Part shown: positions 8,944 through 16,468 of the stretch, piece after piece
Numbering within the stretch: the stretch's first letter is position 1
How the letters are laid out: the number at the start of each line of letters is the position of its first letter
Origin: Phycisphaerales bacterium
Lineage (GTDB): Bacteria > Planctomycetota > Phycisphaerae > Phycisphaerales > SM1A02
Assembly (NCBI GenBank): GCA_007693845.1
Contig: RECV01000129.1
Span: forward strand, 1 to 34,843
Reading direction: 5' to 3'
DNA: 34,843 bases
Translations under genes and position numbers: made by a program
Notes under the pieces: model-generated
Databases searched by the model: none
Told to the model about the DNA's origin: nothing
Seen by the model: only the letters and a program-made list of their open reading frames with translations

Positions 8944-9018
8944 GTGGTCATTGGACGACGCCGTGGACTTTCCGCTCGTCGCTCCGTCGCTTCTTCGTTT
9001 CCTTCTCGAGGTCTTTCC

Positions 9019-10518
9019 ATGTCTATCGACATCACCATGCCCCGCCTCTCGGACACCATGGAGTCCGGGACCATTCTGAAGTGGAACGTCAAGGAGGGCG
9101 ATGAAGTCTCCTCCGGCGACGTGGTCGCCGACGTTGAGACGGATAAGGCCACCATGGAAATGCAGGTCTATGACGACGGCACGATCGCCAGGATCGTCGT
9201 CGATGAGGGGGACACCGTCGATGTCGGGACCGTGATCGCCATCCTCGCCGAAGAAGGCGAAGACCCCAGCGGGGTCGATTCATCGTCCGAATCTTCGGAG
9301 AAGAAGTCGAAGAAGAAAGAGGCCAAGGCGTCTGACGATGAAGACGAAGAAGATTCGTCGGATGAAGAGAAGAGCACCGCCACCGCGACGAAAGATCGCG
9401 ATGACGATGAGGATGACGACTCCGAGGAAGATGATTCGGATCGCGAGTCGAAGTCGAAGAAGAAGGACGATTCAAAGAAGGAATCTCGCCGTGAGGACTC
9501 CGAAGCCGAATCGGACGACCGCGGGGAGAAGGATTCCGATCGATCCCGCTCCGATGAAGGCGCCGGTGGAAACGGTCGCCTGCGCGTCAGCCCGGTCGCG
9601 CGGCGGTTGGCCGATGATCATCAGATCGACGTCCGCAACATTCAGGGCAGCGGCCCCAGCGGGCGCATCATCAAGCGTGATGTCATGAACGCGATCGAAT
9701 CCGGCGCGGAGACGCGGGCCAGCGTGCCGCCGGGCGCAAAGCGGAAATCAACCAGCGACGTCGCGCATCCGATCGTTCCCGCCGCGGCGCAGGATGAAGA
9801 TCAAGCGCCCGGCCCGCTCGAAGAAACGTCCATCAAACTCTCCAACATGCGGCAGACGATCGCCAAGCGGCTCGTTGAATCCAAGACCACGATTCCGCAC
9901 TACCAGGTCACGCTCACCTTCAACATGGACCCGCTGCTTGAGTTGCGCAAGACGCTCAATCAGCAGCTTGAGCCGCAGGGCGTGAAGCTTTCGGTGAATG
10001 ACTTTCTCGTCCGCGCGTGCGCGATCGCCATGCACCGCCACCACGAGGTCAATGCCTCGTGGGGTGAAGACCACATCAAGGTGCACGGCGAAGTCAATGT
10101 CGGGATCGCCATCTCGCTGCCCGCCTCGCGCGGCGGCGGACTGGTCGTCGGCGTCATCCGAAATGCGGATCAGATGGGGTTGCGCGGGATCTCCGCGGAA
10201 TCCAAACGCCTCGCAGAGAAGGCCCGCACGAAGGGCCTGACCACGGAAGAGATGAGCGACTCGACCTTCACGATTTCGAACCTCGGTATGTTCGGCGTGG
10301 AGCACTTCACCGCCATCATCAATCCGCCCAATTCCGCGATCCTCGCGGTCGGTGCTGCGATTCAGAAGCCGGTGGTTCGTGACGGCGCTCTGGCGGTCGG
10401 CCACGAGATGCAGGCCACGCTGTCTCTGGATCATCGTGTGATCGACGGCGCGATGGCGGCGGAATACCTGCGCACGCTCAAGCAGATCATCGAGAACCCC
10501 GCCTCGGTTCTGGTCTAG
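9019..10518 (+). CDS. pdhC: Dihydrolipoamide acetyltransferase (E2) with a highly charged linker
   Basis: A 499-aa E2 core subunit that carries acetyl groups on a lipoyl arm and transfers them to CoA. The start at ATG 9019 (MSIDITMPRLSDTMESGTIL) has GAGG 7 nt upstream; the frame is open farther back but that part is not protein-like. Residues 1-78 are one lipoyl domain with the lipoylated Lys43 in DVETDKATME. Residues about 186-226 are the peripheral-subunit-binding domain (RVSPVARRLADDH, GSGPSGRIIKRDV). Residues about 270-499 are the catalytic domain with the active site His472 and Asp476 (DHRVIDG). Between the first two lie about 100 residues made almost only of Asp, Glu, Ser, Lys and Arg, where E2 proteins usually have Ala/Pro-rich linkers. 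The E3 gene (lpd) is not in the window. Confidence 0.95.
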   Translation: MSIDITMPRLSDTMESGTILKWNVKEGDEVSSGDVVADVETDKATMEMQVYDDGTIARIVVDEGDTVDVGTVIAILAEEGEDPSGVDSSSESSEKKSKKKEAKASDDEDEEDSSDEEKSTATATKDRDDDEDDDSEEDDSDRESKSKKKDDSKKESRREDSEAESDDRGEKDSDRSRSDEGAGGNGRLRVSPVARRLADDHQIDVRNIQGSGPSGRIIKRDVMNAIESGAETRASVPPGAKRKSTSDVAHPIVPAAAQDEDQAPGPLEETSIKLSNMRQTIAKRLVESKTTIPHYQVTLTFNMDPLLELRKTLNQQLEPQGVKLSVNDFLVRACAIAMHRHHEVNASWGEDHIKVHGEVNVGIAISLPASRGGGLVVGVIRNADQMGLRGISAESKRLAEKARTKGLTTEEMSDSTFTISNLGMFGVEHFTAIINPPNSAILAVGAAIQKPVVRDGALAVGHEMQATLSLDHRVIDGAMAAEYLRTLKQIIENPASVLV

Positions 10519-10531
10519 CGCGCTGCCCCCG

Positions 10532-10573
10532 CGAAGCCGGGTCTGACAATACCTTTTCGAAGCCGGGTCTGAC
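10532..10573. repeat. 16-bp direct repeat after pdhC
   Basis: CGAAGCCGGGTCTGAC occurs at 10532-10547 and again at 10558-10573. The right copy also pairs with AGACCCGG at 10588-10595 to form an 8-bp stem with a 17-nt loop. GGGTCTGAC is reminiscent of the short palindromic repeats mobilised by REP-associated transposases, but no such transposase is in the window. This sits in the 146-bp gap between the convergent pdhC and the 240-aa gene. It could also act in transcription termination, although it has no T tract. Confidence 0.6.
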
Positions 10574-10664
10574 GACCGCAGGGAGGAAGACCCGGATCAT
10601 CGAGCCGGCGTCTGCGCGCAGACCCTCACCCGCACCTTCCTCACTTCGTTCGTCAGGTGCGGCT

Positions 10665-11387
10665 TCAGAATCCGCCGGCGCGCATGGTGTCGAGCGACTT
10701 CGGGAACGGATAATTTGCGAACACGCCCGTTGGCGCGAGTTCCCACATGCCGAGCGAGGGATACACATCGCCGCGGTAGCCCGCTTCGAACATTGTGCGC
10801 AGCACGGATTCGAAGCTGGGTTCATTGCCATCGCGCCCCATCAGCCGGTTCGACTTGGCGCCGAGAAAGCTCACCGAAGCGCAGGGCAGACGGTCATACC
10901 GGTTCTCGGTCATCTGCGCGACCTTGCGGAAGCCCCGGCCGAGATCATCGAGCGTGAAATGGTTGCGTCCCGGCGGCCTGAGCAGCGCCAGCACCGTGAC
11001 CGCATCCATGTCGTATTTCAGGACGAGCACTTCGTTTTCGGGAATCGAGCCGGCGAAGGTCTTTGCGTGGGTCGTGATCGATTTGGCGTTCCACTGACTG
11101 GTGGGCAGGAGTTCCGCGAGTTCACCGATCACGCCGTGGCTGTTGTCTTCGGGGTTCACGCCGCAGATCAGTGTGCGGTACCGGTGGGCGAGCAGATCGG
11201 CGAGCAGGTGCTGGCCCCATTGCATGCGAATCCGGTCGCGGTCCTTACTGGCCACGCGCGGGTCGCCGGCAGGCAGCATGATGATCCGATCAGAACGCTT
11301 GTCGGCCTGAAGCAGCAGTTCACCCTCATCGTCGTACAGACGCGGGGTTTCGGTGGGGGATTCACTGGCGGCGGAACTCTGCGGCAC
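10665..11387 (-). CDS. Unrecognised 240-aa cytoplasmic protein
   Basis: Starts at GTG 11387 (MPQSSAASESPTETPRLYDD), with an excellent ribosome site AAAGGAG (11394-11400) 6 nt upstream. I do not recognise the family. The protein has no signal peptide, no transmembrane segment and no cysteine pattern beyond Cys in LICGVNPED and LPCASVSF. It has well-mixed sequence typical of a folded soluble domain, including HLLADLLAHRYRTLICGV, KTFAGSIPENEVLVLKYDMD and a Gly/Tyr-rich end (MFEAGYRGDVYPSLGMW). GC and codon use look like those of its neighbours. It is followed by nothing on its strand up to pdhC, which ends convergently. Upstream on the same strand lies the broken small membrane-protein gene, and a -10-like TATACT sits between them, so it probably has its own promoter. 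Confidence 0.8.
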   Translation of the reverse strand: MPQSSAASESPTETPRLYDDEGELLLQADKRSDRIIMLPAGDPRVASKDRDRIRMQWGQHLLADLLAHRYRTLICGVNPEDNSHGVIGELAELLPTSQWNAKSITTHAKTFAGSIPENEVLVLKYDMDAVTVLALLRPPGRNHFTLDDLGRGFRKVAQMTENRYDRLPCASVSFLGAKSNRLMGRDGNEPSFESVLRTMFEAGYRGDVYPSLGMWELAPTGVFANYPFPKSLDTMRAGGF

Positions 11388-11420
11388 AATCGACTCCTTT
11401 CGTCATTCTGACGAACCGCC

Positions 11421-11426
11421 AGTATA
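11421..11426 (-). promoter_or_regulatory. -10-like element upstream of the 240-aa gene
   Basis: TATACT on the minus strand (AGTATA on plus), 34 nt before the GTG start at 11387, followed by the AAAGGAG ribosome site. The -35 position reads CCCGGC, which is not a match, so this rests on the -10 alone. Confidence 0.4.
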
Positions 11427-11453
11427 CCACATCCCCCGATCCTGCCGGGCGGA

Positions 11454-11657
11454 TCAGCCGCGCGGCTTGAAGAGTGCGGCATCGATGATCGACCAGATAT
11501 GGATGATCCAGCCGAGAACGAAGATCCACAGTACCGCGGCGAGAACAAACATGATCAACGCCATGAGCAGGCGGCCCTGCACGAGTTACCCCAGGCCGGG
11601 GATGAAGAAACTGCAGACCGCGGCAATAACATTGCCCGTTGAACCCTGTCCCGACAT
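11454..11657 (-). pseudogene. Small two-helix membrane protein gene interrupted by an in-frame TAA
   Basis: The frame starts at ATG 11657, with GGGAG 8 nt upstream, and reads MSGQGSTGNVIAAVCSFFI then PGLG. It hits TAA at 11586-11588 and continues in the same frame with LVQGRLLMALIMFVLAAVLW, IFVLGWIIHIWSIIDAAL and FKPRG to TGA at 11454. Small bacterial membrane proteins of this type have FIPGLGQLxxG, so TAA sits exactly where Gln (CAA) is expected, one C-to-T change away. Without the stop the product would be 67 aa with two hydrophobic helices. All nearby genes use standard stops, including TAA for the kinase, so a reassigned code is unlikely. It lies 32 nt after the ABC-2 permease gene, probably in its transcript. 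A sequencing error is the main alternative. The family name is not certain. Confidence 0.7.
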
Positions 11658-11689
11658 CGGCGTTACTCCCTTCTCGTTGGCGTTCTCAA

Positions 11690-13540
11690 TCAGCCGGCGG
11701 TGCCGGAGAGTTTGCGCACGGTCATCATGAAGGTGCGCTTCATGTTGGTGTGCATGCCGTAGACGATCACGGAGTACGTGACGGCCGCGATCGCCGCGCC
11801 CACGGTCAGACTGACGCGGCCGCTGCCCACGCCGGTGCGCATCGCGCCGGGCATTGCATCCGCCGGATACACCAGCGAGAACAGCAGGTTGATCGGGCTG
11901 AAGGCATTCAGCACCGCGCCGATGATGCTCAAACCGCCCCGGCCGGCAAACCCGCAGATGCTCACCACGCCGAGAATCGCAATTACGACGCCGACCGCGC
12001 CGATCACCGATCCGATGGTGCCTTTGCTCTTGATCGACCATTGCAGACCGACCATCACGCAGAAGGCCACGAATGGAATCAGCAGCAGCGGCAGGGCGAT
12101 CGCGGCTTCGGGGAGAACGACCTGCATCTGCACCGTTGCCGTGTCCACCGTGTCCTGCACGTAAACACGATCCTCGCGCCCCAGACCGCTGGTCATGACG
12201 TAGATCGCCACCATGAACATGGTGACGATCGGGACGAGCATCATCGGCAGGAGAAACTGGATCAGGCCGCGCAGTTTGCCGGCAAGATAAGGCCCCGGTT
12301 GAATCGGCGTCGTCAGAATGATGTCAAGTGAGCCGTCCTCGCGTTCGCGGCTGACGGCGGTTGCGCTCATGTTGAGCGCTGCGAGCACGATGACCACGAT
12401 CTCCGCGCCGACGATTGAAGCGATGGCTGCCCGGAACTGCGTCGCATCGATCGTGCCGACATGCAGGAGCACGATAAGGAAAAACCCGGCCAGCACGCCG
12501 GCGGCGCCGAAACCCCATCGACCGAGGACTGCGGGCAGCGACTTGCCTCGCGCCACGGCTTCGCGCCACGCCACGGGATTGTTCCCCACCGTGCGGGCCG
12601 GCCGTTCGAGCGCATCCTTCGCCCCGAGGCCGAACATCCGCCGGTACCACGGCACCGTGCCGACCCGAGCGCCCATCAGCCGGACACGCAACGTGGAAAA
12701 GGCGATCATGATCGTGCTGAGCCCGATGCACGTCCAGCAGAAGGCGGAGATCGGATTCGACAGCCACCAGCGAACGAACCAGACGGTGCCGATCAGATCG
12801 ATCGCGTCGTGCGGGATGTACATGTTCGACCGCAGCAGAACTTCCAGCGCGAGGAATGGATTCAGCGGCGTGACGAACGTAGTCAGCATCTCCGAACCCC
12901 CGGGCGTGGCGGGCGTGCGGAGTTGAAGATCAATCGCGTACGTGACGAACAGGTACATCACGACGGTGATGTAAAAGATGAAGACCGCGCGTTTCCCGGC
13001 GGTGCGCGTCGCGCTGAGTGTGATGGCAATGGCGGCGACGAGCAGCGCGCTCGTGCCCGCAATGGCGTAGCTGGCGAAAATGTCGTGACCCGGCACCCCG
13101 CCGAAGTACTGCGTGACCGCGAAGAGCGGCAGACTGGAAAAGAGTAGCGCGAGGATGAAGAACAGACGGCCGAAAAGGTTGCCCAGAATGATCTGTAGCG
13201 AGTTCAGCGGCGTGGTCAGCAGGATGTCCCACGTCTTCGGGTTCGCTTCCTGCGCGATCGCCCCGGCCATGAAGACCGGCGCGAGCAGGCAGATGAGAAA
13301 GACCTGCAGGTAGCTGACGAGCGCGAACATCGATGCGCCGCCGGTGGCGAGATCGCGTACGGATGGTGCGCCGCCGCCCAGCGAGTTGAGCAGCGCCAGC
13401 AGCAGCACGACGATCATGATCCCAAGGTATCCGGACCGGATATACAGGTGCCGCATGCGACGTGAGCCGCCCTGGATCAGGCGCATACAGATCGGATTGG
13501 TCGGCAGCAGACGCAGCAGCCAGTTCACAAACGCAGGCAT
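11690..13540 (-). CDS. Double-length ABC-2 type transporter permease
   Basis: A 616-aa integral membrane protein with about 12 hydrophobic segments. It appears to be two ABC-2 permease units in tandem: IAQEANPKTWDILLTTPLNS near residue 110 and VSREREDGSLDIILTTPIQP near residue 400 are the same motif (REREDGTLDLLLTTP type) that precedes the second helix of such permeases. The two units are joined by a cytoplasmic stretch around residues 280-340 (RMFGLGAKDALERPAR, NNPVAWREAVARGKSLP). Such proteins export substrates together with an ATP-binding subunit, which is not encoded in the window; the substrate cannot be told. The start ATG 13540 has no Shine-Dalgarno site, and a TACTAT lies only 8 nt upstream, so the message may be leaderless, or the true start may be the Met at residue 19. 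The broken small membrane-protein gene follows after 32 nt. Confidence 0.85.
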   Translation of the reverse strand: MPAFVNWLLRLLPTNPICMRLIQGGSRRMRHLYIRSGYLGIMIVVLLLALLNSLGGGAPSVRDLATGGASMFALVSYLQVFLICLLAPVFMAGAIAQEANPKTWDILLTTPLNSLQIILGNLFGRLFFILALLFSSLPLFAVTQYFGGVPGHDIFASYAIAGTSALLVAAIAITLSATRTAGKRAVFIFYITVVMYLFVTYAIDLQLRTPATPGGSEMLTTFVTPLNPFLALEVLLRSNMYIPHDAIDLIGTVWFVRWWLSNPISAFCWTCIGLSTIMIAFSTLRVRLMGARVGTVPWYRRMFGLGAKDALERPARTVGNNPVAWREAVARGKSLPAVLGRWGFGAAGVLAGFFLIVLLHVGTIDATQFRAAIASIVGAEIVVIVLAALNMSATAVSREREDGSLDIILTTPIQPGPYLAGKLRGLIQFLLPMMLVPIVTMFMVAIYVMTSGLGREDRVYVQDTVDTATVQMQVVLPEAAIALPLLLIPFVAFCVMVGLQWSIKSKGTIGSVIGAVGVVIAILGVVSICGFAGRGGLSIIGAVLNAFSPINLLFSLVYPADAMPGAMRTGVGSGRVSLTVGAAIAAVTYSVIVYGMHTNMKRTFMMTVRKLSGTAG

Positions 13541-13547
13541 ACCGGAA

Positions 13548-13553
13548 ATAGTA
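13548..13553 (-). promoter_or_regulatory. -10-like element right before the ABC-2 permease gene
   Basis: TACTAT on the minus strand, ending 7 nt before the ATG at 13540. If used, transcription would begin about at the start codon, giving a leaderless mRNA. No good -35 is seen. Confidence 0.25.
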
Positions 13554-13757
13554 GCGAATCCCGGCCGGGCGGGTTTGGGTTCTCTTGGAGACCGTTCCTT
13601 GAAAGGCTCATGCGGAGCGTGTCGCGGCTTGGTCAGTAAGATGGAGGAATGGCTGGCACTGGGGCAGGGGGGGCAGCATCGCTAACATCGTTTCCTCGAC
13701 CGGATGTGCCTTGCTTGACTGTTCCCTGAATCCTGAGAGCTGGCTGGAGATACATAC

Positions 13758-14234
13758 GTGACAGATGAGGTTGTCATTCGTGAATGTCGCACGTCGGATC
13801 TTGACGATCTGCCGCACATGGTGCGCCGCATGACCGGGCGCAAGCACGACTACGCGCTGCTTGCGGAGCGCGAAGGTAAAGTCATTGCCGCGGGCGTGTA
13901 CCAGCCGGACGGCAACGCGACGGAGCCGTCCCATCCGCATCTGCGCGTTCAACCGGTTGCGGACGCGTCGTCACTGGAGTCGAGTTCCGCCATGATCGAT
14001 GTCCTGCCCCAACTTCTCGACCGGCTGGTGCAGCACGCGCGCGAGCGCCAGGATGAGCGGGTCACCTTGTCGTGGGATCCGATGGATCAGGCCGGATTGC
14101 GGGCAGTCGAATCCGCGGGCTTCCGCGCTGCGGGGGGTGGGCCGTACCGCGAGCTCGGCGGGGGGATCGTCCAGTACGTCACCGGTTACGATGATGCCAG
14201 CGGCGCGGTCATCGATCTGCAACGGACGCTCTGA
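13758..14234 (+). CDS. GNAT-like acetyltransferase-fold protein
   Basis: A 158-aa protein starting at GTG 13758 (MTDEVVIRECRTSDLDDLPH), with GGAGA 8 nt upstream. The order of elements fits the GNAT fold: an N-terminal strand and helix with RECRTSDLDDLPHMVRRM, then YALLAEREGKVIAAGVYQP as the paired strands, then a helix (DVLPQLLDRLVQHARERQ), and finally LRAVESAGFRAAG, the usual AxxxYExxGF-like end. The acetyl-CoA-binding loop (Q/R-x-x-G-x-G/A) is not visible; SSLESSSAMID stands in its place, so it may lack normal activity or bind differently. It ends 19 nt before the acylphosphatase gene, and the two are probably co-transcribed. Other small alpha/beta folds remain possible. Confidence 0.55.
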   Translation: MTDEVVIRECRTSDLDDLPHMVRRMTGRKHDYALLAEREGKVIAAGVYQPDGNATEPSHPHLRVQPVADASSLESSSAMIDVLPQLLDRLVQHARERQDERVTLSWDPMDQAGLRAVESAGFRAAGGGPYRELGGGIVQYVTGYDDASGAVIDLQRTL

Positions 14235-14253
14235 AGCCGCTATCCTGACCCCG

Positions 14254-14529
14254 ATGAGTCAGAGCCGATACGACATTCGATTTACCGGCCGGGTGCAGGG
14301 CGTGGGCTTTCGCATGACCGCGCAGCGGGTCGCAAGGGATTACACGGTCGCGGGCTGGGTGCGCAACGAGCCCGATGGTTCGGTACGGTGCGTTACCGAA
14401 GGCGAGACCTCCGAATTGGACCGCTTCGTTGAAGCGGTTCAGCACGCCATGGCCGGCAACATTCAGGACACTCAGATCCAGCGGAGCACCGCGACCGGTG
14501 AGTTCACCGAGTTCTCGATTCGCCACTGA
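14254..14529 (+). CDS. acyP: Acylphosphatase
   Basis: A 91-aa protein of normal length for acylphosphatase. FTGRVQGVGFRMTAQRVA carries the phosphate-binding loop with the essential Arg, and GWVRNEPDGSVRCVTEG carries the essential Asn. The enzyme hydrolyses acyl phosphates such as carbamoyl phosphate and 1,3-bisphosphoglycerate in the cytoplasm. The start ATG 14254 gives MSQSRYDIRFTGRVQG. No strong Shine-Dalgarno site precedes it; the frame follows the GNAT-like gene by 19 nt and may be translated by coupling. A GACGC-GCCG-GCGTC hairpin lies right after the stop (14530-14543). Confidence 0.95.
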   Translation: MSQSRYDIRFTGRVQGVGFRMTAQRVARDYTVAGWVRNEPDGSVRCVTEGETSELDRFVEAVQHAMAGNIQDTQIQRSTATGEFTEFSIRH

Positions 14530-14558
14530 GACGCGCCGGCGTCTGCCCCGATGAACGG

Positions 14559-14580
14559 CTCATCGCTGGCTCATCGCTGG
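14559..14580. repeat. 11-bp tandem duplication at the lipoprotein gene end
   Basis: CTCATCGCTGG occurs twice head to tail (14559-14569 and 14570-14580), followed by a partial third copy, TCATCGG. It spans the TGA of the minus-strand lipoprotein gene (14571-14573), so it may have set the present C-terminus. It lies between convergent genes. Confidence 0.8.
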
Positions 14581-15122
14581 TCATCGGACATGATCGGATC
14601 GAACTCACGTGGCCCGCGTTCGCGTTGAGCCGGTTCCCGATCGACTTCGGAAGTAATCTCAACGAAGTCCGGATCGACGTAATCAGGGTCAAGCCGCGGA
14701 TCGGGGACGGGGCGTCCACCGAGAAGCTCCCAGACCTCGTTGAAGAAACGATCCGCTTCGAGTTGAGCGTGCATGGGGACGGCCGCGCCTCGGCTGAGGA
14801 AGGTGGCTGCGGGCGGATCGCCCTCATCGAGCGTGATCTGGAATCGCCACTGGCGGCGTTCATTGATCGGCCGGGCCTGCGGACGGTGCAGCGTTCGACG
14901 GGTGACGCGGTAGACCTCCAGCCGTGCGGTCTCGGGGTCGGTCCAGACCTCGTTCTCCATGACGTACCAGTCGTCGTACTCGGGTTCTTCCGCCACCGTG
15001 TTGATGGCGGTCCAGACCGTGCTCCGACTGTGGCCGGGGAACGACTCCTTGACCCGGAGGCATCCGGTCAGGGTCAGTGGCAACAGGGTCAGGAGCAATA
15101 GGACGATCAGCCGTGGGATCAT
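14571..15122 (-). CDS. Putative lipoprotein, function unknown
   Basis: A 183-aa protein starting at ATG 15122. MIPRLIVLLLLTLLPLTLTGC is a lipoprotein signal peptide with lipobox LTGC, so Cys20 should be lipidated after cleavage by signal peptidase II. The mature part is about 160 aa, charged and without cysteines, with a plausible mixed alpha/beta body (VWTAINTVAEEPEYDDWYVM, ARLEVYRVTRRTLHRPQ, RRQWRFQITLDEGDPPAA) and a Pro/Asp-rich, very charged tail. I do not recognise a family. It stands alone on the minus strand between acyP and rpoZ. No strong ribosome site is visible. Confidence 0.8.
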   Translation of the reverse strand: MIPRLIVLLLLTLLPLTLTGCLRVKESFPGHSRSTVWTAINTVAEEPEYDDWYVMENEVWTDPETARLEVYRVTRRTLHRPQARPINERRQWRFQITLDEGDPPAATFLSRGAAVPMHAQLEADRFFNEVWELLGGRPVPDPRLDPDYVDPDFVEITSEVDREPAQRERGPREFDPIMSDDQR

Positions 15123-15255
15123 GCCACATAGATTCGCAGAGCGGGCCGGTAAGTCAAGGGCCGGGAAGCAGCGGAATGGCCGGAATCGGAAGAGGAGCGG
15201 CCGTCCCCCGCCCAGCCCGTTCGGAGGTGCGGGGGTACCGGCTCGGAAATCACGC

Positions 15256-15284
15256 TCGACATCGGATCGGCAGCGTGGTATGAT
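15256..15284 (+). promoter_or_regulatory. Sigma-70-type promoter for rpoZ
   Basis: TCGACA (15256-15261), a one-base change from TTGACA, is separated by 17 nt from TATGAT (15279-15284), a one-base change from TATAAT. It lies 53 nt before the rpoZ start. This is the best promoter I see in the window and probably serves rpoZ and coaC. Confidence 0.7.
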
Positions 15285-15337
15285 CCCCGATTCGATTTCC
15301 TCCCCAGAAGGTGCCTGAACAAGGGTACGAGACTGCC

Positions 15338-15571
15338 ATGATTGAAGCGCTCAAGAACGACGACATCGTCAAGAAATTCGGCGGCCGATTCAAGCTGACT
15401 GCGCTGATCCAGCGGCGGTTGAAGGAACTGGTTGTTGATGGCGCCCGGCCACTGGTGGACCGGGAAGGGCGGACCGATCTCGAACTCGTCGTTGAAGAAA
15501 TCCTTCAGGACAAGATCGCCCCCGATTTTTCGGAAACGGGATATATCCCGACCGTCGTCAAGTCGATCTGA
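15338..15571 (+). CDS. rpoZ: DNA-directed RNA polymerase omega subunit
   Basis: A 77-aa omega subunit in its usual size range. MIEALKNDDIVKKFGGRFKL, then TALIQRRLKELVVDGARPLV, shows the N-terminal helix pair of omega, where bacterial RpoZ has RFxLxxxaxkRarqL. Omega helps assemble RNA polymerase by binding beta prime. I chose ATG 15338; AAGGG lies 12 nt upstream. GTG 15311 is in frame and would add nine residues, but its AGAAG is directly adjacent, so it is less likely. The next gene, coaC, follows after 42 nt, and rpoZ next to the coaBC flavoprotein is a common bacterial order, which supports the call. Confidence 0.85.
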   Translation: MIEALKNDDIVKKFGGRFKLTALIQRRLKELVVDGARPLVDREGRTDLELVVEEILQDKIAPDFSETGYIPTVVKSI

Positions 15572-15613
15572 TCGGCGAGAATATCGAATCATCGTTGATC
15601 GAAGGAGTGCCGC

Positions 15614-16216
15614 GTGGCGACCGAGGATGTCATTCCGACTGAGGTCTTCGGCGGACGCAGTTTCGTTGTCGGGTTAACCGGCGGGATCGCCTGTTACAAG
15701 ATGGCATACGTCGTCAGCGCGCTCGCCCAGGCGGGGGCGAAGGTCACGGTGATCATGACCGAGTCGGCCACTCGCTTCGTCACACCGTTGACGTTTCAGG
15801 CCCTTTCCGGACGTCACGTTTACACCGATCAATGGACGCATGTGGAGTCGCAGGACCCGCAGCACATTCAGCTGGCGCGTGCTGCCGACCTGATGCTGAT
15901 CGCGCCGTGCTCGATGGACATGCTCGCCAAACTGGTTACCGGCCGAACGGATGATGTTGTTTCATTGATCGCCTCGGCGGTGGACCGGTCCCGGCAGCCC
16001 ACGCTTCTCGCGCCTTCCATGAACAGCGTGATGTGGCAACAGCCGGCCACGCAGCGAAACCTGGCGCAGCTTGCTGAGGATGGTTTCAGGATTCTTCAAC
16101 CGGGGACCGGATGGCAGGCGTGTCGCACTGAAGGGGTGGGCCGACTTCCCGAGCCGGACGATCTGCTCCGGGCGATCGCAGATCATCTCACGCCGCATCA
16201 ATCCAGAGAAGTGTGA
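15614..16216 (+). CDS. coaC: Phosphopantothenoylcysteine decarboxylase-type flavoprotein (CoaC domain only)
   Basis: A 200-aa flavoprotein starting at GTG 15614 with AAGGAG (15602-15607) 6 nt upstream. VVGLTGGIACYKMAYVVSAL is the FMN-binding start, HIQLARAADLMLIAPCSMDM the conserved His-containing segment, and APSMNSVMW the substrate-binding clamp region (PAMNxxMW in most relatives). The enzyme decarboxylates phosphopantothenoylcysteine in coenzyme A synthesis. Most bacteria fuse this domain to a CoaB synthetase domain of about 200 aa; here the protein stops after the first domain, and no CoaB follows. Other FMN decarboxylases of the family (for example UbiX-like) are a less likely alternative, because the rpoZ neighbourhood is typical for CoaBC. 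Confidence 0.85.
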   Translation: MATEDVIPTEVFGGRSFVVGLTGGIACYKMAYVVSALAQAGAKVTVIMTESATRFVTPLTFQALSGRHVYTDQWTHVESQDPQHIQLARAADLMLIAPCSMDMLAKLVTGRTDDVVSLIASAVDRSRQPTLLAPSMNSVMWQQPATQRNLAQLAEDGFRILQPGTGWQACRTEGVGRLPEPDDLLRAIADHLTPHQSREV

Positions 16217-16356
16217 ACGAGATGGGCGGGGCGGGGGAGTGACATCAGGTACCGCGGTTTTGGGGGACATCCATCGTTCGGTGCGATCGCTGAAGACCGG
16301 GATTCCACTGTCCATGTTTGGCGCATCTCGTTTCCGGGTATGCGCGCACGGACCTG

Positions 16357-16396
16357 AAAAAATGCCCCTCCCGAACCAACGAGGTACGAGAAGGGC
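16357..16396 (-). terminator. Rho-independent terminator, minus strand
   Basis: On the minus strand GCCCTTCTCG (16396-16387) pairs over 10 bp, including two G-U pairs, with CGGGAGGGGC (16373-16364); three loop bases on each side (ACC/GGT) can extend it. It is followed by ATTTTTT. There is no T tract on the plus-strand side, so it serves minus-strand transcription. The only minus-strand unit upstream is the mini-ORF at 16469-16572. Confidence 0.75.
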
Positions 16397-16468
16397 TGGA
16401 AGTAGGGCAATCGTTCAACGTGACCACGCCTCGACGGGCCACCTTTCTCCCAAGGCGCAAGGCAAGAA

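Noticed and set aside
11586-11588. TAA as a recoded sense codon
   Set aside because: Other genes here, such as the kinase gene, end with TAA, and no recoding signal is visible; mutation or sequencing error is simpler.
11639-12331. Plus-strand open frame rich in His/Asp/Arg
   Set aside because: It is the mirror of the ABC-2 permease gene, and its composition is that of a shadow frame.
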